This document shows positions 7,322 to 7,710 of a DNA stretch of 7,710 nt, piece after piece. Below the pieces are notes generated by a model. The model had not been told where the DNA came from. It saw only the letters and a program-made list of their open reading frames with translations, and made no database searches. Source of the DNA: Sulfitobacter sp. (GTDB lineage: Bacteria > Pseudomonadota > Alphaproteobacteria > Rhodobacterales > Rhodobacteraceae); contig JAGXHC010000178.1 in NCBI GenBank assembly GCA_024636405.1, forward strand, positions 1 through 7,710, given 5' to 3'. Position numbers and translations under genes: made by a program. The first letter of the stretch is position 1. Each line of letters begins with the position of its first letter.

Positions 7322-7341
7322 ATTGTCAGCTGACAATTTTT
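7322..7341 (+). terminator. Candidate intrinsic terminator of the moaA-waaA-GT operon, built on a 16-bp palindrome
   Basis: ATTGTCAGCTGACAAT (7322-7337) is a perfect palindrome. As RNA it can form a six-pair stem (AUUGUC/GACAAU) with an AGCU loop, and it runs straight into a T tract ending at 7341. It starts 26 bases after the GT stop. The stem is short and only half GC, so termination would be weak. An alternative reading is a protein-binding operator. Confidence 0.45.
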
Positions 7342-7378
7342 CCGCTGTATTATTCATGTATTAACAATATGTTAACGC

Positions 7379-7415
7379 AAAATAAGCAACGGCGCGCCCC
7401 GGTGTTGGGACGCGC
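7379..7415 (-). terminator. Candidate intrinsic terminator of the M20 amidohydrolase gene
   Basis: Read on the minus strand, GCGCGTCCC (7415-7407) pairs with GGGGCGCGC (7400-7392) over nine positions with one G-U pair and a six-base loop. A TTATTTT-containing tail follows (down to 7379). The hairpin begins 18 bases after the amidohydrolase stop. The tail is interrupted by G and C, but position and stem strength fit an intrinsic terminator. On the plus strand no T run follows, so it acts in one direction. Confidence 0.6.
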
Positions 7416-7433
7416 ACCGGTCACGATAAAAGG

Positions 7434-7710
7434 TCAGTCCGCCGCCGGCATCCGCTGTTCGACAATGCCCGCCCACCAGCTGCACCCGGCGGGGATCGCA
7501 TCATCGTTGAAGTTGTATTTGGGGTGGTGGACCATTGCCGTGTCGCCGTTGCCGACCAGAATATACGCGCCGGGCCGTTCCTCCAGCATAAAGGCGAAAT
7601 CCTCGCCGCCCATGACCAGCGGCGCCTCGTCGCATTGGCCTGAAATGCTGCGCGCCACATCGGCGGCAAATTCGGTCTGCTCATCGTGATTGACCATGAC
7701 GGGATAGTTG
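7434..7710 (-). CDS. M20-family amidohydrolase (hippurate/N-acyl amino acid hydrolase type), C-terminal part
   Basis: The last 91 or so codons of a minus-strand gene are visible; it enters from beyond the window end in frame (NYPV before the Met at 7697), so that Met is internal. The sequence matches the C-terminal catalytic-domain end of M20D amidohydrolases, which hydrolyse N-acyl or N-aryl amino acids in the cytoplasm. MGGEDFAFML is followed by RPGAYILVGNGD, then VHHPKYNFND with a conserved metal-site histidine, and the closing IPAGCSWWAGIVE helix. The dimetal ligands of the N-terminal half and the lid domain are off the window. The substrate cannot be named. It converges on the glycosyltransferase gene across 137 bases and has its own candidate terminator. 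Confidence 0.88.
   Translation of the reverse strand, partial: NYPVMVNHDEQTEFAADVARSISGQCDEAPLVMGGEDFAFMLEERPGAYILVGNGDTAMVHHPKYNFNDDAIPAGCSWWAGIVEQRMPAAD

Overview
The window is GC-rich, densely coded bacterial DNA. Protein sequence and gene content point to an alphaproteobacterium, most likely the Rhodobacteraceae/Roseobacter group. The clues are the GlmU-GlmS pair, a small AlkD-family repair protein, a MoaA of the [18 protein letters not shown] type, and a Kdo transferase next to a glycosyltransferase resembling rhizobial LpcC. The genus cannot be fixed from this stretch, and everything looks chromosomal. There is no transposase, integrase, phage gene, tRNA, rRNA or CRISPR array.

Layout, left to right. 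(1) Positions 1-3297, plus strand: the 3' part of glmU (its N-terminal uridyltransferase half lies off the window), then glmS two bases later, then an AlkD-like DNA alkylation repair gene after a 51-base gap. GlmS makes glucosamine-6-phosphate and GlmU makes UDP-GlcNAc, so these two supply precursor for peptidoglycan and lipid A. (2) Positions 3306-3839, minus strand: a small lipoprotein of unknown function with a low-complexity Ala/Pro linker. It converges on the repair gene with only 8 bases between the stop codons. (3) Positions 3840-3924: a short divergent intergenic region. (4) Positions 3925-7296, plus strand: moaA (molybdenum cofactor), waaA (Kdo transfer to lipid A) and an LpcC-like GT4 glycosyltransferase. 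The spacings are 5 bases and then a 14-base overlap, so the three are probably cotranscribed. (5) Positions 7297-7433: an AT-rich convergent intergenic region with candidate terminators for both strands and a perfect 16-bp palindrome. (6) Positions 7434-7710, minus strand: the C-terminal end of an M20-family amidohydrolase that runs off the window.

The main theme is cell-envelope precursor supply and LPS inner-core assembly (glmU, glmS, waaA, LpcC-like), with a Moco gene, a repair gene and a lipoprotein interspersed. I found no convincing undescribed system. The points most worth a second look are the uncharacterised lipoprotein with its tandem 15-bp duplication, the waaA/LpcC-like pair as a hint of a Kdo-mannose inner core, and the palindrome between the convergent genes.
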